A program made the position numbers and the translations under genes. Shown here piece by piece: positions 18,610 to 28,572 of a stretch of 64,000 nucleotides of DNA. The stretch comes from Vibrio tubiashii (GTDB lineage Bacteria; Pseudomonadota; Gammaproteobacteria; Enterobacterales; Vibrionaceae). Every line of letters begins with the position of its first letter. Position 1 is the first letter of the stretch. Where the stretch lies: contig NZ_CP117029.1 of assembly GCF_028551255.1 (NCBI RefSeq), forward strand, positions 2,046,001 to 2,110,000. The letters run 5' to 3'. The notes under the pieces were generated by a model. That model had not been told where the DNA came from. It saw only the letters and a list, made by a program, of their open reading frames with translations, and searched no databases.

Positions 18610-19734
18610 ATGATCATTGGCGTACCTAAGGAAATCAAAAACCACGAATACCGTGTTGGCATGATCCCAGCGAGCGTTCGCGAGCTAGTGTCTCAAGGTC
18701 ACCAAGTTTTTGTTGAAACTAATGCCGGTTCAGGCATCGGTTTTTCAGACGATGATTACATCGCTGTAGGCGCATCCATTCTTCCTACCGCTGCTGACGT
18801 TTTCGCGCAAGCAGAAATGATTGTAAAGGTTAAAGAACCTCAAGCTGTCGAGCGAGCTATGCTTCGAGAAGGGCAAATTTTATTTACTTATTTGCACCTA
18901 GCACCAGATTTTCCACAAACTGAAGAGCTAATCAAGAGCAAAGCTGTCTGTATAGCATATGAGACTGTAACAGATAATATGGGTCGCTTGCCACTACTTG
19001 CTCCAATGTCTGAGGTAGCAGGTCGCATGTCTATTCAAGCAGGTGCACAAACTTTAGAGAAATCTCACGGTGGTCGTGGTCTTCTACTAGGTGGTGTACC
19101 AGGCGTTGAACCAGCGAAAGTTGTCGTTGTTGGCGGCGGTGTTGTTGGTGCTAACGCAGCTCGTATGGCTGTTGGTCTTCGCGCAGACGTAACTATCCTT
19201 GATCGCAACGTTGATACACTACGTCGTCTTGACGAAGAGTTCCAAGGTCGTGCAAAAGTGGTTTACTCTACAGAAGATGCTATTGAGAAGCATGTTCTAG
19301 AAGCTGACCTAGTCATCGGTGCAGTTCTAATCCCAGGCGCTGCAGCACCTAAACTAGTAACAAAAGAGCACATCGCTAAGATGAAGCCAGGTGCAGCAGT
19401 CGTAGACGTTGCAATCGACCAAGGTGGCTGTTTTGAAACTTCACACGCAACAACACACGCAGATCCTACTTACATCGTTGATGACGTAGTTCACTACTGT
19501 GTTGCTAACATGCCAGGCGCTGTTGCTCGTACTTCTACGTTCGCACTAAACAACGCTACGCTACCTTACATCGTTAAACTAGCGAACAAAGGCTACCGTG
19601 AAGCACTTCTAGCAGATAACGGCTTCCTAGAAGGTCTAAACGTAATCCACGGTAAAGTAACGTGTAAAGAAGTAGCAGAAAGCTTCGATCTAGAATACGT
19701 AGACCCAGCTGATGCTATCGCAATGTTCAACTAA
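18610..19734 (+). CDS. ald: Alanine dehydrogenase
   Basis: This 374-residue enzyme interconverts L-alanine and pyruvate plus ammonium with NAD+. It opens with the family motif [18 protein letters not shown]. It has the substrate residues in KVKEPQ (about 74-79) and the NAD-binding loop [17 protein letters not shown] (about 174-190), and later [15 protein letters not shown] and [19 protein letters not shown]. The length is standard. GAGGAGTCAGG lies before the ATG. Divergent lrp, 174 bases away, points to Lrp-dependent induction by alanine. Confidence 0.96.
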   Translation: MIIGVPKEIKNHEYRVGMIPASVRELVSQGHQVFVETNAGSGIGFSDDDYIAVGASILPTAADVFAQAEMIVKVKEPQAVERAMLREGQILFTYLHLAPDFPQTEELIKSKAVCIAYETVTDNMGRLPLLAPMSEVAGRMSIQAGAQTLEKSHGGRGLLLGGVPGVEPAKVVVVGGGVVGANAARMAVGLRADVTILDRNVDTLRRLDEEFQGRAKVVYSTEDAIEKHVLEADLVIGAVLIPGAAAPKLVTKEHIAKMKPGAAVVDVAIDQGGCFETSHATTHADPTYIVDDVVHYCVANMPGAVARTSTFALNNATLPYIVKLANKGYREALLADNGFLEGLNVIHGKVTCKEVAESFDLEYVDPADAIAMFN

Positions 19735-19759
19735 TGTTGAATAGTATTAAATAAGAGAA

Positions 19760-19787
19760 AACGCTCACTTCGGTGGGCGTTTTTTTG
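19760..19787 (+). terminator. ald terminator
   Basis: ACGCTCAC (19761-19768), loop TTCG and GTGGGCGT (19773-19780, one T-G pair), then seven T residues. Confidence 0.85.
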
Positions 19788-19791
19788 TTTT

Positions 19792-19895
19792 GGAGAACTG
19801 GAGAACTGGAGAACTGGAGAACTGGAGAACTGGAGAACTGGAGAACTGGAGAACTGGAGAACTGGAGAACTGGAGAACTGGAGAACTGGAGAACT
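19792..19895. repeat. Perfect 8-bp tandem repeat, 13 copies
   Basis: The unit GGAGAACT is repeated 13 times without a single change, beginning 5 bases after the T run of the ald terminator. It lies between convergent ald and yfbV. The unit length is not a multiple of 3 and no gene runs through it. Perfect identity of all copies implies recent slippage or ongoing copy-number change. Confidence 0.97.
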
Positions 19896-19932
19896 AAAGT
19901 TGCCGCGCTATAGCTGAGGAGTCAACTCTAGT

Positions 19933-20004
19933 TTTCCAAAAGCGAAGCGCTCCCGCTCTCCATAGGGCGTAGCCCGTTCCAAAATCCCGAGGGCGCAGCC
20001 CGTC
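19933..20004. repeat. GC-rich palindromic repeat related to the one at 14.5-14.8 kb
   Basis: Two small hairpins of the form GGGC-GnA-GCCC (19965-19975 and 19991-20001) follow AGCGAAGCGCTCCCG and CCATAGGGC, words also seen at 14767-14786. It is probably a degenerate member of one dispersed repeat family. Confidence 0.4.
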
Positions 20005-20011
20005 TTCTCTC

Positions 20012-20464
20012 TTAAAACCAACGCTCCAACGCTGATTTGTCAAGCTGACGAAATGCTCGGTTAAGGATCTGAGCAAGCTCTTTGTAACGAGGGCGTGATT
20101 TCATTGGCTCTAGCGCACAGCCGCTTTCAACTATTTTTTGGTAGATTTCGCGATACCAACCGGCAAGTGCAGGTGGAAGTTTCGTGTTGGCACGGTTGCC
20201 AAGCCACCACATACCCTGAATAGGCATACTAATAGCAAACAATGCAATGATGACTGCCTGTGGCATAGATTGATAATTGTTGAACGCCATTTGAGTTAAG
20301 ACACTGATAGCCGCGATCGCTGGCATCACTTTTACACCGAAACGCGTCGCTTTAATGATTCGCTGCTCTGGAAACAGCAAATTAAGCTCTTTACGCATTG
20401 GCCAAGTATCCATGTACTTTTGTCCATCTCGTAGACTATGAACTAAACCGGCTTTATTACTCAT
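20012..20464 (-). CDS. yfbV: YfbV family (DUF412) inner-membrane protein
   Basis: This 150-residue protein has two central hydrophobic segments (about 50-66 and 70-88; [40 protein letters not shown]) between cytoplasmic ends with [27 protein letters not shown] sequence. In E. coli YfbV has been linked to limiting the spread of the Ter macrodomain. It is divergent from ackA, as in E. coli (yfbV-ackA-pta). Confidence 0.9.
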   Translation of the reverse strand: MSNKAGLVHSLRDGQKYMDTWPMRKELNLLFPEQRIIKATRFGVKVMPAIAAISVLTQMAFNNYQSMPQAVIIALFAISMPIQGMWWLGNRANTKLPPALAGWYREIYQKIVESGCALEPMKSRPRYKELAQILNRAFRQLDKSALERWF

Positions 20465-20494
20465 AGGGCTCTCTCACTCCAGTACAGGGTCCTA

Positions 20495-20525
20495 AACTAA
20501 AATTTAGTTGAAAGATTCAACTAAA
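20495..20525. promoter_or_regulatory. Overlapping palindromes between yfbV and ackA
   Basis: AACTAAA-a-TTTAGTT (20495-20509) overlaps TTTAGTTGAA-aga-TTCAACTAAA (20503-20525); both are perfect. The word TTTAGTT or its complement thus occurs three times in 31 bases. It sits 30-60 bases before yfbV and about 290 before ackA, and looks like a repressor operator. The rest of this 346-base gap holds only the candidate box at 20679; a 66-codon frame there is not credible. Confidence 0.45.
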
Positions 20526-20678
20526 CGGACAAAAAATTGATGAAAGTTAATATTCTTTCAAATTTTTTTTGTTATCATTGCTTATTATCGTTATCCTTTG
20601 CGGACCCACAATCTCATTGTTGCCGTTATTTACAATTTAAGCAACTCTTGAGACCTTTCTGCAGCGGATGCAAGGGTG

Positions 20679-20692
20679 GTGATTTGGATCAT
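20679..20692. promoter_or_regulatory. Candidate FNR-like site upstream of ackA
   Basis: GTGAT-TTGG-ATCAT keeps the central TGATnnnnATCA of the FNR consensus, with both outermost bases changed. It lies about 120-130 bases before ackA, whose E. coli counterpart responds to oxygen regulators. Confidence 0.3.
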
Positions 20693-20810
20693 CACTGTCT
20701 TTTATACGGAATTCGAAGTTATTTTGACCAAGATTAGTACGCAGCTTCTATAGCATCGTCTATTCTTGTGATTAATTTTTATCCTAACTGATTATTACAG
20801 GTAGTCACTC

Positions 20811-22007
20811 ATGTCAAAGCTAGTTTTAGTTTTAAACTGCGGTAGTTCTTCTCTTAAATTTGCTGTTGTTGATGCAGAAAATGGTGATGAGCATCTAACA
20901 GGTCTTGCAGAATGTCTGCACCTTCCAGAAGCTCGTATCAAGTGGAAACTTGATGGTAAGCACGAAGCTCAACTAGGCGACGGCGCAGCTCACGAAGAAG
21001 CTCTAGCGTTCATGGTAGAAACTATTCTTGCTTCTAAGCCAGAGCTTTCTGAGAACCTAGCAGCAATCGGTCACCGTGTTGTACACGGCGGCGAGAAGTT
21101 CACTCAGTCTGCACTAATTACTGACGACGTGCTTAAAGGCATCGAAGACTGTGCAACACTTGCACCTCTTCACAACCCTGCTCACATCATCGGCATCAAA
21201 GCAGCACAAAAATCTTTCCCAGCACTGAAAAACGTTGCTGTGTTTGACACTGCTTTCCACCAAACAATGCCTGAAGAGTCTTACCTATACGCTCTTCCAT
21301 ACAACCTGTACAAAGAGCACGGTATCCGTCGTTACGGCATGCACGGTACTTCTCACCTATTCATCACTCGTGAAATTGCTAACATCCTTGGCAAACCAGT
21401 TGACGAAGTAAACATCATCAACTGTCACCTAGGTAACGGTGCTTCAGTTTGTGCTGTTAAGAACGGTAAGTCAGTAGATACTTCTATGGGTCTAACTCCA
21501 CTAGAAGGTCTAGTAATGGGTACTCGTTGTGGTGACATCGATCCTGCGATCATCTTCCACCTACACGACACTCTTGGCTACTCTGTTGAGAAAATCAACA
21601 ACATGCTGACTAAAGAGTCTGGTCTAGCTGGTCTGACTGAAGTAACTTCTGACTGTCGTTTCGTTGAAGACAACTACGGTGAGAAAGAAGAAGCAACTCG
21701 TGCGATGGACGTATTCTGCCACCGCCTAGCGAAATACGTTGCTGGCTACACTGCAACTCTAGAAGGTCGTCTAGACGCGATCGTATTCACTGGTGGTATC
21801 GGTGAAAACTCTGGCCCTATCCGTGAAATGGTTCTTAACCGCCTAGGTATCTTCGGTATCGAAGTTGACGGTGAAGCTAACCTGAAAGCTCGTTTCGGCG
21901 GCGAAGGTACTATCACGACTGAAAACAGCCGTATCCCAGCAATGGTTATCTCTACTAACGAAGAGCTAGTTATCGCTGAAGACACTGCAGAACTAGCAGG
22001 TCTTTAA
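20811..22007 (+). CDS. ackA: Acetate kinase
   Basis: This 398-residue enzyme converts acetyl phosphate plus ADP to acetate plus ATP, and the reverse. Family motifs are [16 protein letters not shown] (residues 4-19), [14 protein letters not shown] (about 84-97), [12 protein letters not shown] (about 237-248) and [14 protein letters not shown] (about 326-339). It is followed by pta, and a hairpin in the gap may adjust their ratio. Codon choice is strongly biased (highly expressed gene). Confidence 0.97.
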   Translation: MSKLVLVLNCGSSSLKFAVVDAENGDEHLTGLAECLHLPEARIKWKLDGKHEAQLGDGAAHEEALAFMVETILASKPELSENLAAIGHRVVHGGEKFTQSALITDDVLKGIEDCATLAPLHNPAHIIGIKAAQKSFPALKNVAVFDTAFHQTMPEESYLYALPYNLYKEHGIRRYGMHGTSHLFITREIANILGKPVDEVNIINCHLGNGASVCAVKNGKSVDTSMGLTPLEGLVMGTRCGDIDPAIIFHLHDTLGYSVEKINNMLTKESGLAGLTEVTSDCRFVEDNYGEKEEATRAMDVFCHRLAKYVAGYTATLEGRLDAIVFTGGIGENSGPIREMVLNRLGIFGIEVDGEANLKARFGGEGTITTENSRIPAMVISTNEELVIAEDTAELAGL

Positions 22008-22014
22008 TTGACTT

Positions 22015-22044
22015 AACCGGCTGACAATCGTCAGCCGGTTTTCT
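22015..22044 (+). terminator. Hairpin between ackA and pta
   Basis: AACCGGCTGAC (22015-22025), loop AATC and GTCAGCCGGTT (22030-22040) form an 11-bp perfect stem, but the T run is short (TTTTCT). It is probably a partial terminator or RNA-stability element within the operon. Confidence 0.65.
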
Positions 22045-22126
22045 AACTAAGGGGCTTAACTCCTATTCCAAACAGTAAGGAATACGCAGTTAAGCTTTTA
22101 TCCCAATAGCTATAGGTACTCTACGA

Positions 22127-24292
22127 ATGTCTCGTACTATTATGCTTATCCCTGCAAGTGCTGGTGTTGGTCTTACTAGCGTAAGCATGGGTGTTCTTCG
22201 CGCAATGGAGCGCAAAGGCGTTAAAGTTTCTTTTTACAAGCCAATCTGTCAGCCACGTTCTGGCGGCGATCAACCTGATCTAACTTCAACTATCGTTGGC
22301 GCGAACAGCGATGTGAAGATCGGCCAACCTATGATGATGTCTGTTGCTGAAAGCCTAATCGGTAACGACAACATGGATGAGCTGCTAGAAACAGTTGTTG
22401 AGCGTTACAACCAAATCAACAAAGATGCGGACGTTACGCTAATCGAAGGTCTTGTACCAACTCGTAAACACCCATTTGCTAACCAAGTGAACGCAGAAAT
22501 TGCTGCAACACTTGGCGCAGAGATTGTTCTTGTAGCGACTCCTGGCACAGATAACCCAGCGCAACTTAAAGAACGTATCGAAGTAGCATGTTCTAACTTC
22601 GGCGGCACTAAGAACAAAAACATCTCTGGCGTTATCATCAACAAACTAAACGCTCCTGTTGATGAAGCTGGCCGTACTCGCCCTGACCTATCTGAAATCT
22701 TTGACGATGCAGATAGCGCGAAGCAAAACGAAATGAAAGTGATGGAAATCTTCAACACTTCTCCAATTCGTGTACTAGGTTGTGTGCCATGGAGCATCGA
22801 CCTAATTGCAACGCGTGCAGTCGACATGGCTGAGCACCTAAACGCTGATATTATCAACGCTGGTGACATCAACACGCGCCGTATCAAGAGCATCACATTC
22901 TGTGCGCGTTCTCTGCCAAACATGATTGAGCACTTCAAACCAGGCTCTCTACTTGTAACTTCAGCAGACCGTCCAGACGTAATCGTTGCAGCAGCGCTAG
23001 CAGCAATGAACGGTGTTGAAATCGGTGCAGTACTTCTAACTGGCGGTTACGACATTCCAGAAGAAATCGCAGGTCTATGTAAGCCAGCATTTGATTCAGG
23101 TCTACCGATCTTCAAAGCACAAGGTAACACTTGGCAGACGTCTCTAAACCTACAGAGTTTCTCTATCGAAGTACCTGCAGACGATAAAGAGCGTATCGAG
23201 TTCATCAACGAGCACGTTGCTGGCAACATCGATGGCAACTGGATCGAGTCTATGACTGAGGGTACTCAGAAGTCTCGTCGCCTAAGCCCACCAGCATTCC
23301 GTTACCAGCTAACTGAGTTCGCTCGTAAAGCAGGTAAGCGTATCGTTCTTCCTGAAGGTGACGAGCCACGTACAGTTAAAGCTGCGGCTATCTGTGCTGA
23401 GCGTGGTATCGCGGAGTGTGTGCTTCTAGGTAACCCAGAAGAAATCAAACGTGTTGCAGCGCAGCAAGGCGTTGAGCTAGGCGCTGGCGTAACTATCATC
23501 AACTCTGATGAAGTACGTGAAAACTACGTTGCTCGTCTAGTTGAACTGCGTGGCGCGAAAGGCATGACTGAAGTTGTTGCTCGCGAGAAGCTACAAGATT
23601 CAGTATTCCTAGGCACAATGATGCTTGAGAACGACGAAGTTGACGGCCTAGTTTCTGGTGCTGTTCACACAACTGCGAACACTATCGTTCCTCCGTTCCA
23701 GATCATCAAGACTGCACCTGATGCGTCTATCGTATCTTCTGTATTCTTCATGCTACTACCTGACCAAGTATTGGTTTACGGTGACTGTGCGATCAACCCA
23801 GATCCAACTGCTGAGCAGCTAGCTGAAATCGCTATCCAATCTGCAGACTCTGCAGCAGCATTCGGTATCGAACCACGCGTTGCAATGATCTCTTACTCTA
23901 CGGGTGAATCTGGTAAAGGTGCTGACGTAGATAAAGTACGTGAAGCAACTAAGCTTGCTCAAGAGAAGCGTCCTGACCTAGTGATCGACGGCCCTCTACA
24001 GTACGACGCGGCTATCATGGAAAACGTTGCTGCTTCTAAAGCACCAAACTCTCCAGTAGCAGGTAAAGCAACTGTATTCGTATTCCCAGACCTAAACACT
24101 GGTAACACGACGTACAAAGCAGTACAACGTTCAGCTGACCTAGTGTCTATCGGTCCAATGCTTCAAGGTATGCGTAAGCCTGTAAACGATCTGTCTCGCG
24201 GTGCTCTAGTTGACGACATCGTATACACAGTGGCTCTAACTGCAATCCAAGCAGACCAAGCGGCTCAAGCAGAAGAGAAAGTAGTTAACTAA
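22127..24292 (+). CDS. pta: Phosphate acetyltransferase (long form)
   Basis: This 721-residue protein interconverts acetyl-CoA and acetyl phosphate. It is the long enterobacterial type: an N-terminal P-loop/BioD-like domain ([17 protein letters not shown]; about 1-220), a middle DRTGG domain (about 225-345) and the C-terminal catalytic PTA/PTB domain (from [20 protein letters not shown], about 390-710, with [14 protein letters not shown] and [15 protein letters not shown]). It lies 119 bases after ackA, same strand, probably one operon. Confidence 0.96.
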   Translation: MSRTIMLIPASAGVGLTSVSMGVLRAMERKGVKVSFYKPICQPRSGGDQPDLTSTIVGANSDVKIGQPMMMSVAESLIGNDNMDELLETVVERYNQINKDADVTLIEGLVPTRKHPFANQVNAEIAATLGAEIVLVATPGTDNPAQLKERIEVACSNFGGTKNKNISGVIINKLNAPVDEAGRTRPDLSEIFDDADSAKQNEMKVMEIFNTSPIRVLGCVPWSIDLIATRAVDMAEHLNADIINAGDINTRRIKSITFCARSLPNMIEHFKPGSLLVTSADRPDVIVAAALAAMNGVEIGAVLLTGGYDIPEEIAGLCKPAFDSGLPIFKAQGNTWQTSLNLQSFSIEVPADDKERIEFINEHVAGNIDGNWIESMTEGTQKSRRLSPPAFRYQLTEFARKAGKRIVLPEGDEPRTVKAAAICAERGIAECVLLGNPEEIKRVAAQQGVELGAGVTIINSDEVRENYVARLVELRGAKGMTEVVAREKLQDSVFLGTMMLENDEVDGLVSGAVHTTANTIVPPFQIIKTAPDASIVSSVFFMLLPDQVLVYGDCAINPDPTAEQLAEIAIQSADSAAAFGIEPRVAMISYSTGESGKGADVDKVREATKLAQEKRPDLVIDGPLQYDAAIMENVAASKAPNSPVAGKATVFVFPDLNTGNTTYKAVQRSADLVSIGPMLQGMRKPVNDLSRGALVDDIVYTVALTAIQADQAAQAEEKVVN

Positions 24293-24313
24293 TCTCTACT
24301 ATCTGAGTAAATC

Positions 24314-24342
24314 AAACCCTCGCACCTTGCGAGGGTTTTTTA
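24314..24342 (+). terminator. pta terminator
   Basis: AAACCCTCGC (24314-24323), loop ACCTT and GCGAGGGTTT (24329-24338), then T residues. Confidence 0.85.
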
Positions 24343-24431
24343 TATCTACTGTTTTCCCTATCTCGCTGATATGTCCACCTTTTCATAACTTGTTGCTACA
24401 CTTTAGGTTCATCGATTGAAAAGGAATTCAA

Positions 24432-25469
24432 ATGGAGCCCAAGCTATTTTCCACTAAAGATACCGTAGAAAAGAGCGTCCTTAAGACCACCAGCTTTTTC
24501 CTCGCAATAACTGGCGCTGGCTTCACTATAGTTAACTTTTTTATTTGGGATGTACCAAAGTTTGGCTACATAGATTTCGCGTATACCCTACTCTGCTTAT
24601 TTATCTATCTGAGAATTCAATTTGGTCACTACAAACCTTGGTATTCGGCTTTATTAATCTGCGGTTTGAGCCTGATTTTGATCTATAGCTTAGCGGTGGC
24701 GAAGGGCTACTCGATACTAGTTTTCTGGACGTTTTGTATGCCGCCCGTCTTCCACATTTTATTAAATCGTTATGTCGGTTCAGCGGTCACTTTCGCTTTT
24801 TTCCTTATCGTCGTGTCGATATTCCTGTCCTATCCGCCTATCGTTCATTCAACCGCACACACGACGTTTAACTTCGCGATCCCCTATATTTTGATTTGGG
24901 CTATCGCCTTTGTGCATGAAGATGTCAGAGCCAAAACCCAGCAAAAACTCAGCGATGCTGCTCTACTTGACCCTTTAACTGGCGCGAGAAATCGATTGTG
25001 TATGGAAAATGATTTCTCCCATCATCCTGAGTTTCTGAGTCATCACTACTTACTGCATATTGACCTCGACCATTTTAAACAAGTCAACGACAACTACGGC
25101 CATGCGTGTGGGGATGAAGTATTGAAGGCGGTGAGTAAGGCGGTGCTTTCGCAACCTAATGCCCAATTCTTTTATCGAGTGGGTGGTGAGGAGTTTTGTG
25201 TTTTGCTGTGCGCAAAGAATGAAGAACAAGCAATGGAGATGAGCGAATCAATTCGACTCGCGCTAAAGCAACTAAAAATCGACTTCAACCATCAAGAGAT
25301 TCGCATCTCTTTCAGTGCTGGATTAAGAGCTTTGATCGTGATGAACAACAGTATTCTGCTCGATCAAACCATGGCAGAAACGGATCAAGCCCTATACCGA
25401 GCAAAGGCACAGGGCAGAGATCAAATCGTGTTATCAAGCACTACCAAGCAAATCTCGGCCGTGGGGTGA
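24432..25469 (+). CDS. Membrane-bound diguanylate cyclase
   Basis: This 345-residue protein has six or so hydrophobic segments in the first 165 residues and a C-terminal GGDEF domain (LDPLTGARNRLCMENDF at about 180-196; LHIDLDHFKQVNDNYGHACGDEVL at about 210-233). The active-site motif is GGEEF at 251-255, a functional variant. The inhibitory RxxD site expected just upstream is absent (PNAQ), so product inhibition by that route is unlikely. It should make c-di-GMP from GTP; the membrane part has no recognised sensor name. Its 3' end overlaps the convergent next gene by 36 bases. Confidence 0.9.
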   Translation: MEPKLFSTKDTVEKSVLKTTSFFLAITGAGFTIVNFFIWDVPKFGYIDFAYTLLCLFIYLRIQFGHYKPWYSALLICGLSLILIYSLAVAKGYSILVFWTFCMPPVFHILLNRYVGSAVTFAFFLIVVSIFLSYPPIVHSTAHTTFNFAIPYILIWAIAFVHEDVRAKTQQKLSDAALLDPLTGARNRLCMENDFSHHPEFLSHHYLLHIDLDHFKQVNDNYGHACGDEVLKAVSKAVLSQPNAQFFYRVGGEEFCVLLCAKNEEQAMEMSESIRLALKQLKIDFNHQEIRISFSAGLRALIVMNNSILLDQTMAETDQALYRAKAQGRDQIVLSSTTKQISAVG

Positions 25470-26387
25470 AGTTAAATCTAGCTCAGGACCAAGAGGAACA
25501 ACTTGTGTCGGGTTAATCCCTGTGTGGCTAAAGTAGTAATGGCGTTTAATGTGGTAGAAATCGGTTGTCTCTTTGATACCGGGTACCTGATACAACTCTT
25601 TCATATAACCGTTGAGATTAGCGTAATCCGCGATACGTTTCTTATTACATTTAAAATGTCCGACATAAACGGCATCAAAACGGATCAGCGTGGTAAACAA
25701 GCGCCAATCGGCTTCAGTAATACTGTCACCAGCAAGGTAGCGGCTTTTCGCTAGATGGGCATCCAATCTGTCTAGCGACTCAAACAGGTGGTTGTAGGCT
25801 TCTTCATAGGCATCTTGGGTTGTGGCAAATCCACAGCGGTAAACACCATTGTTAACATGAGGGTAGACATAAGCGTTCCACTCTTCAATGATTTCACGCT
25901 TCTCTTGCGGATAATAATCAGCTGTATTACCCGTGAGTTCATTAAACTCAGAGTTAAACATGCGAATGATTTCAGAAGATTCATTGCTGACGATGGTGTT
26001 ATGTTTCTTATCCCAAAGTACTGGTACCGTTACGCGACCCGTGTAGTCTGGTTTGGCTTGCGTATAAATTTGGTGCATGCGTGTATGACCAAACAAAGGC
26101 TCAGGCAACCCCATTTGCCAACCTTCACCCATCATATCAGGACAAACAACCGTGACGTCGATATGCTCTTCAAGACCTTTTAGCTTTCTAAAAATCAGAG
26201 TGCGATGAGCCCAAGGACAGGCAAGCGAGACATAAAGATGATAACGTCCTGATTCCGGCTGAAACTGAGCATCAGGTTTGTTTTCTACCCAATTTCTAAA
26301 CCCGGCATCTTCGCGAATGAACTTACCATTGCTCGATTTGGTGTCGTACCACACGTCATGCCATATGCCTTCAACTAGCTTACCCAT
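25434..26387 (-). CDS. yqjG: Glutathionyl-hydroquinone reductase (YqjG/Omega-class GST-like)
   Basis: This 317-residue protein has the family start EGIWHDVWYDTKSSNGKFIRE. The catalytic cysteine Cys57 lies in SLACPWAHRTLI, where typical Omega GSTs have CPF/CPW. A C-terminal helical domain (ITEADWRLFTTLIRFDAVYVGHFKCNKKRI) is strongly conserved in the xenologue GST class, which reduces glutathionyl-hydroquinones. It is cytoplasmic. The gene is convergent with the diguanylate cyclase gene and its last 12 codons overlap that gene's end. Confidence 0.88.
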   Translation of the reverse strand: MGKLVEGIWHDVWYDTKSSNGKFIREDAGFRNWVENKPDAQFQPESGRYHLYVSLACPWAHRTLIFRKLKGLEEHIDVTVVCPDMMGEGWQMGLPEPLFGHTRMHQIYTQAKPDYTGRVTVPVLWDKKHNTIVSNESSEIIRMFNSEFNELTGNTADYYPQEKREIIEEWNAYVYPHVNNGVYRCGFATTQDAYEEAYNHLFESLDRLDAHLAKSRYLAGDSITEADWRLFTTLIRFDAVYVGHFKCNKKRIADYANLNGYMKELYQVPGIKETTDFYHIKRHYYFSHTGINPTQVVPLGPELDLTSPHGRDLLGSA

Positions 26388-26507
26388 TATTGTCTCCTAA
26401 CCCACATTCTTTGAATAATTTGAGTATAAATAAATACTCAACACAGGTGATTAGAGACAGTTGGCTTAGTTGTTCGAATTATTTGAATAGTAGAAAGGTA
26501 GCGATAC

Positions 26508-26543
26508 AAAAAAAGCGCGACCCCGTAAGGATGCCGCGCTTAA
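26508..26543 (-). terminator. oppF terminator
   Basis: AAGCGCG (26513-26519) and CGCGCTT (26535-26541) with an inner CC/GG pairing; on the minus strand a run of T residues follows. It closes the opp operon. Confidence 0.7.
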
Positions 26544-26561
26544 GCCCGTCACAGGCTGAAA

Positions 26562-27554
26562 TTATACGCTCACGTGCAAGCAAGACACGGCATGAACGTC
26601 GTTACCTTCGATAGCTGGCTTAGTTTGAGCACACGCTTCCGTCGCCTGAGGACAACGCGTACGGAACACACAACCCGAAGGAGGACTGATTGGTGATGGA
26701 AGGTCGCCTTCTAGCATCTCGATGTGCTTGTTGCGCTCAAGCTTTGGATCAGGAATTGGTACTGCAGACATAAGCGCGCGAGTGTACGGGTGCTTTGGAT
26801 CCGCGAACAGGGCTTCGGCTTCACCAAGTTCAACAGCATTACCAAGATACATAACTAGTACTCGGTCAGAGATGTGTTTCACTACCGACAAATCGTGGGC
26901 AATGAATACTAGTGATAAGCCAAGTTCTTTCTGTAACTCTTTAAGTAGGTTTACAACCTGAGCTTGGATTGACACGTCTAGTGCCGATACAGGTTCGTCA
27001 CAAATGATCATCTTAGGCTTTAGAATCAACGCGCGAGCAATACCGATGCGCTGACACTGACCACCTGAGAACTCATGAGGGTAACGGTTGATTACGTTTG
27101 GTAGTAGACCTACTTTCGCCATCATCTCTTTAACACGAGTTTTCACTTCATCTTTCGAAAGCTCTGGATAGAAAGTTTCCAATGGCTCAGCAATGATGTC
27201 ACCGACTGTCATACGCGGGTTTAGCGATGCCAAAGGATCTTGGAAAATCATTTGAATTTCTTTGCGCGTTTCACGGCGCTGGATTTCTTGCATCTTAGTC
27301 AGGTCTTGACCAAGCCACATCACGTCGCCGTCAGTCGCTTCAACAAGACCAATGATTGCACGCGCGAAAGTCGATTTACCACAACCAGACTCGCCTACTA
27401 CGCCTAAGGTTTCACCTTCATATAAACGGACGTTAACGCCGTCTACTGCTTTAAGGTTTGCAGGCTTTGACCAAGGCCAAGCAGATTTTGATGCAATACT
27501 AAAGTGAACTTTAAGATCTTTAACATCTAGGATTAGGTTCTTATCTACACTCAT
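26562..27554 (-). CDS. oppF: Oligopeptide ABC transporter ATPase OppF
   Basis: This 331-residue ATPase has Walker A GESGCGKST, signature SGGQCQRIGIARAL, Walker B MIICDEPVSALDV, and the Opp/Dpp-specific C-terminal domain with the three cysteines of an iron-sulfur-type motif (GCVFRTRCPQATEAC). It powers uptake of oligopeptides with OppD. The start ATG at 27554 overlaps the oppD stop (ATGA) and follows GGAG; a longer frame from 27572 is less likely. Confidence 0.94.
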   Translation of the reverse strand: MSVDKNLILDVKDLKVHFSIASKSAWPWSKPANLKAVDGVNVRLYEGETLGVVGESGCGKSTFARAIIGLVEATDGDVMWLGQDLTKMQEIQRRETRKEIQMIFQDPLASLNPRMTVGDIIAEPLETFYPELSKDEVKTRVKEMMAKVGLLPNVINRYPHEFSGGQCQRIGIARALILKPKMIICDEPVSALDVSIQAQVVNLLKELQKELGLSLVFIAHDLSVVKHISDRVLVMYLGNAVELGEAEALFADPKHPYTRALMSAVPIPDPKLERNKHIEMLEGDLPSPISPPSGCVFRTRCPQATEACAQTKPAIEGNDVHAVSCLHVSV

Positions 27555-28525
27555 TTGCTCCAAGCCTCCCATTCAGAAAAACATGCGCGCTGACGACCTT
27601 CACCAAATGGCGTCAAGATTGGCGCTTCTTGCTTACAACGATCCATTACACGGTGGCAACGCTCTTGATAAGGGCAGCCTTGTGGTAGACGAAGTAAGTT
27701 AGGCGGGTTGCCTGGAATCGTTGGTAGAATTTCTCCCTCTGTATCCAGACGAGGAATTGCTTTTAGCAGACCTTCAGCGTATGGGTGGCTCGGGTTGTAG
27801 AAGATTTCATCGACCGTACCGTACTCCATTGTACGACCAGCGTACATAACTAGTACTTTGTCACATGAACCTGCAACCACGCCAAGGTCATGAGTGATCA
27901 TGATAATCGCAGTGTTAAACTCCGATTTCAGCTCGTTAAGCAGATCCATGATCTGGGCTTGTACCGTTACGTCTAGCGCTGTTGTCGGCTCATCCGCAAT
28001 CAAGAGTTTTGGACGACACAACAGAGCCATGGCGATCATCACACGCTGACGCATACCGCCTGAGAACTCGTGTGGGTACATAGTGATACGCTTACGCGCT
28101 TCTGGAATTTTGACCGCTTCAAGCATGCGTACAGATTCTTCGAACGCTTCCGCTTTACCCATGCCTTTGTGAAGCATAAGTACTTCCATTAACTGATCAC
28201 TCACCTTCATGTAAGGGTTAAGCGACGTCATTGGGTCTTGGAAGATCATTGCGATCTGTTCTGCACGTACTTTGTTGAGTGCTTTTTCTGGAAGGTTAAG
28301 AATTTCATTACCTTCGAATTTTGCGCTACCTGAGATAATACCGTTCTTTGCCAGTAGTCCCATGATAGCGAATACAGTCTGAGATTTGCCTGAACCAGAT
28401 TCACCTACGATACCTAGAGTCTCGCCCTGATTCAGAGAAAAATTTAAATCGTTTACTGCGGTGACGATACCATCTTGAGTGGTAAATTCGACACGCAGAT
28501 CTTTGACATCTAATAAGCTCATCAT
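27551..28525 (-). CDS. oppD: Oligopeptide ABC transporter ATPase OppD
   Basis: This 324-residue ATPase has Walker A GESGSGKSQ, signature SGGMRQRVMIAMAL, Walker B LLIADEPTTALDV and the C-terminal cysteine motif CPYQERCHRVMDRC. It pairs with OppF as the nucleotide-binding dimer. An AAGGAAG site precedes the ATG; the next ATG, one codon on, is equivalent. Confidence 0.94.
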   Translation of the reverse strand: MMSLLDVKDLRVEFTTQDGIVTAVNDLNFSLNQGETLGIVGESGSGKSQTVFAIMGLLAKNGIISGSAKFEGNEILNLPEKALNKVRAEQIAMIFQDPMTSLNPYMKVSDQLMEVLMLHKGMGKAEAFEESVRMLEAVKIPEARKRITMYPHEFSGGMRQRVMIAMALLCRPKLLIADEPTTALDVTVQAQIMDLLNELKSEFNTAIIMITHDLGVVAGSCDKVLVMYAGRTMEYGTVDEIFYNPSHPYAEGLLKAIPRLDTEGEILPTIPGNPPNLLRLPQGCPYQERCHRVMDRCKQEAPILTPFGEGRQRACFSEWEAWSK

Positions 28526-28572
28526 TGCTTCCTTAATCTTTTTTATAGATTTTGTAATTTATTGCTTTTTGA

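Noticed and set aside
19792-19895. The 8-bp array as a phase-variable coding repeat
   Set aside because: No gene on either strand runs through it; it lies after the ald terminator, and yfbV ends at 20012.
20537-20737. A 66-codon Cys/His-rich frame in the yfbV-ackA gap
   Set aside because: Its cysteines come from chance codons in an A/T-rich promoter region; no ribosome-binding site, and it would occupy the ackA regulatory region including the FNR-like site.
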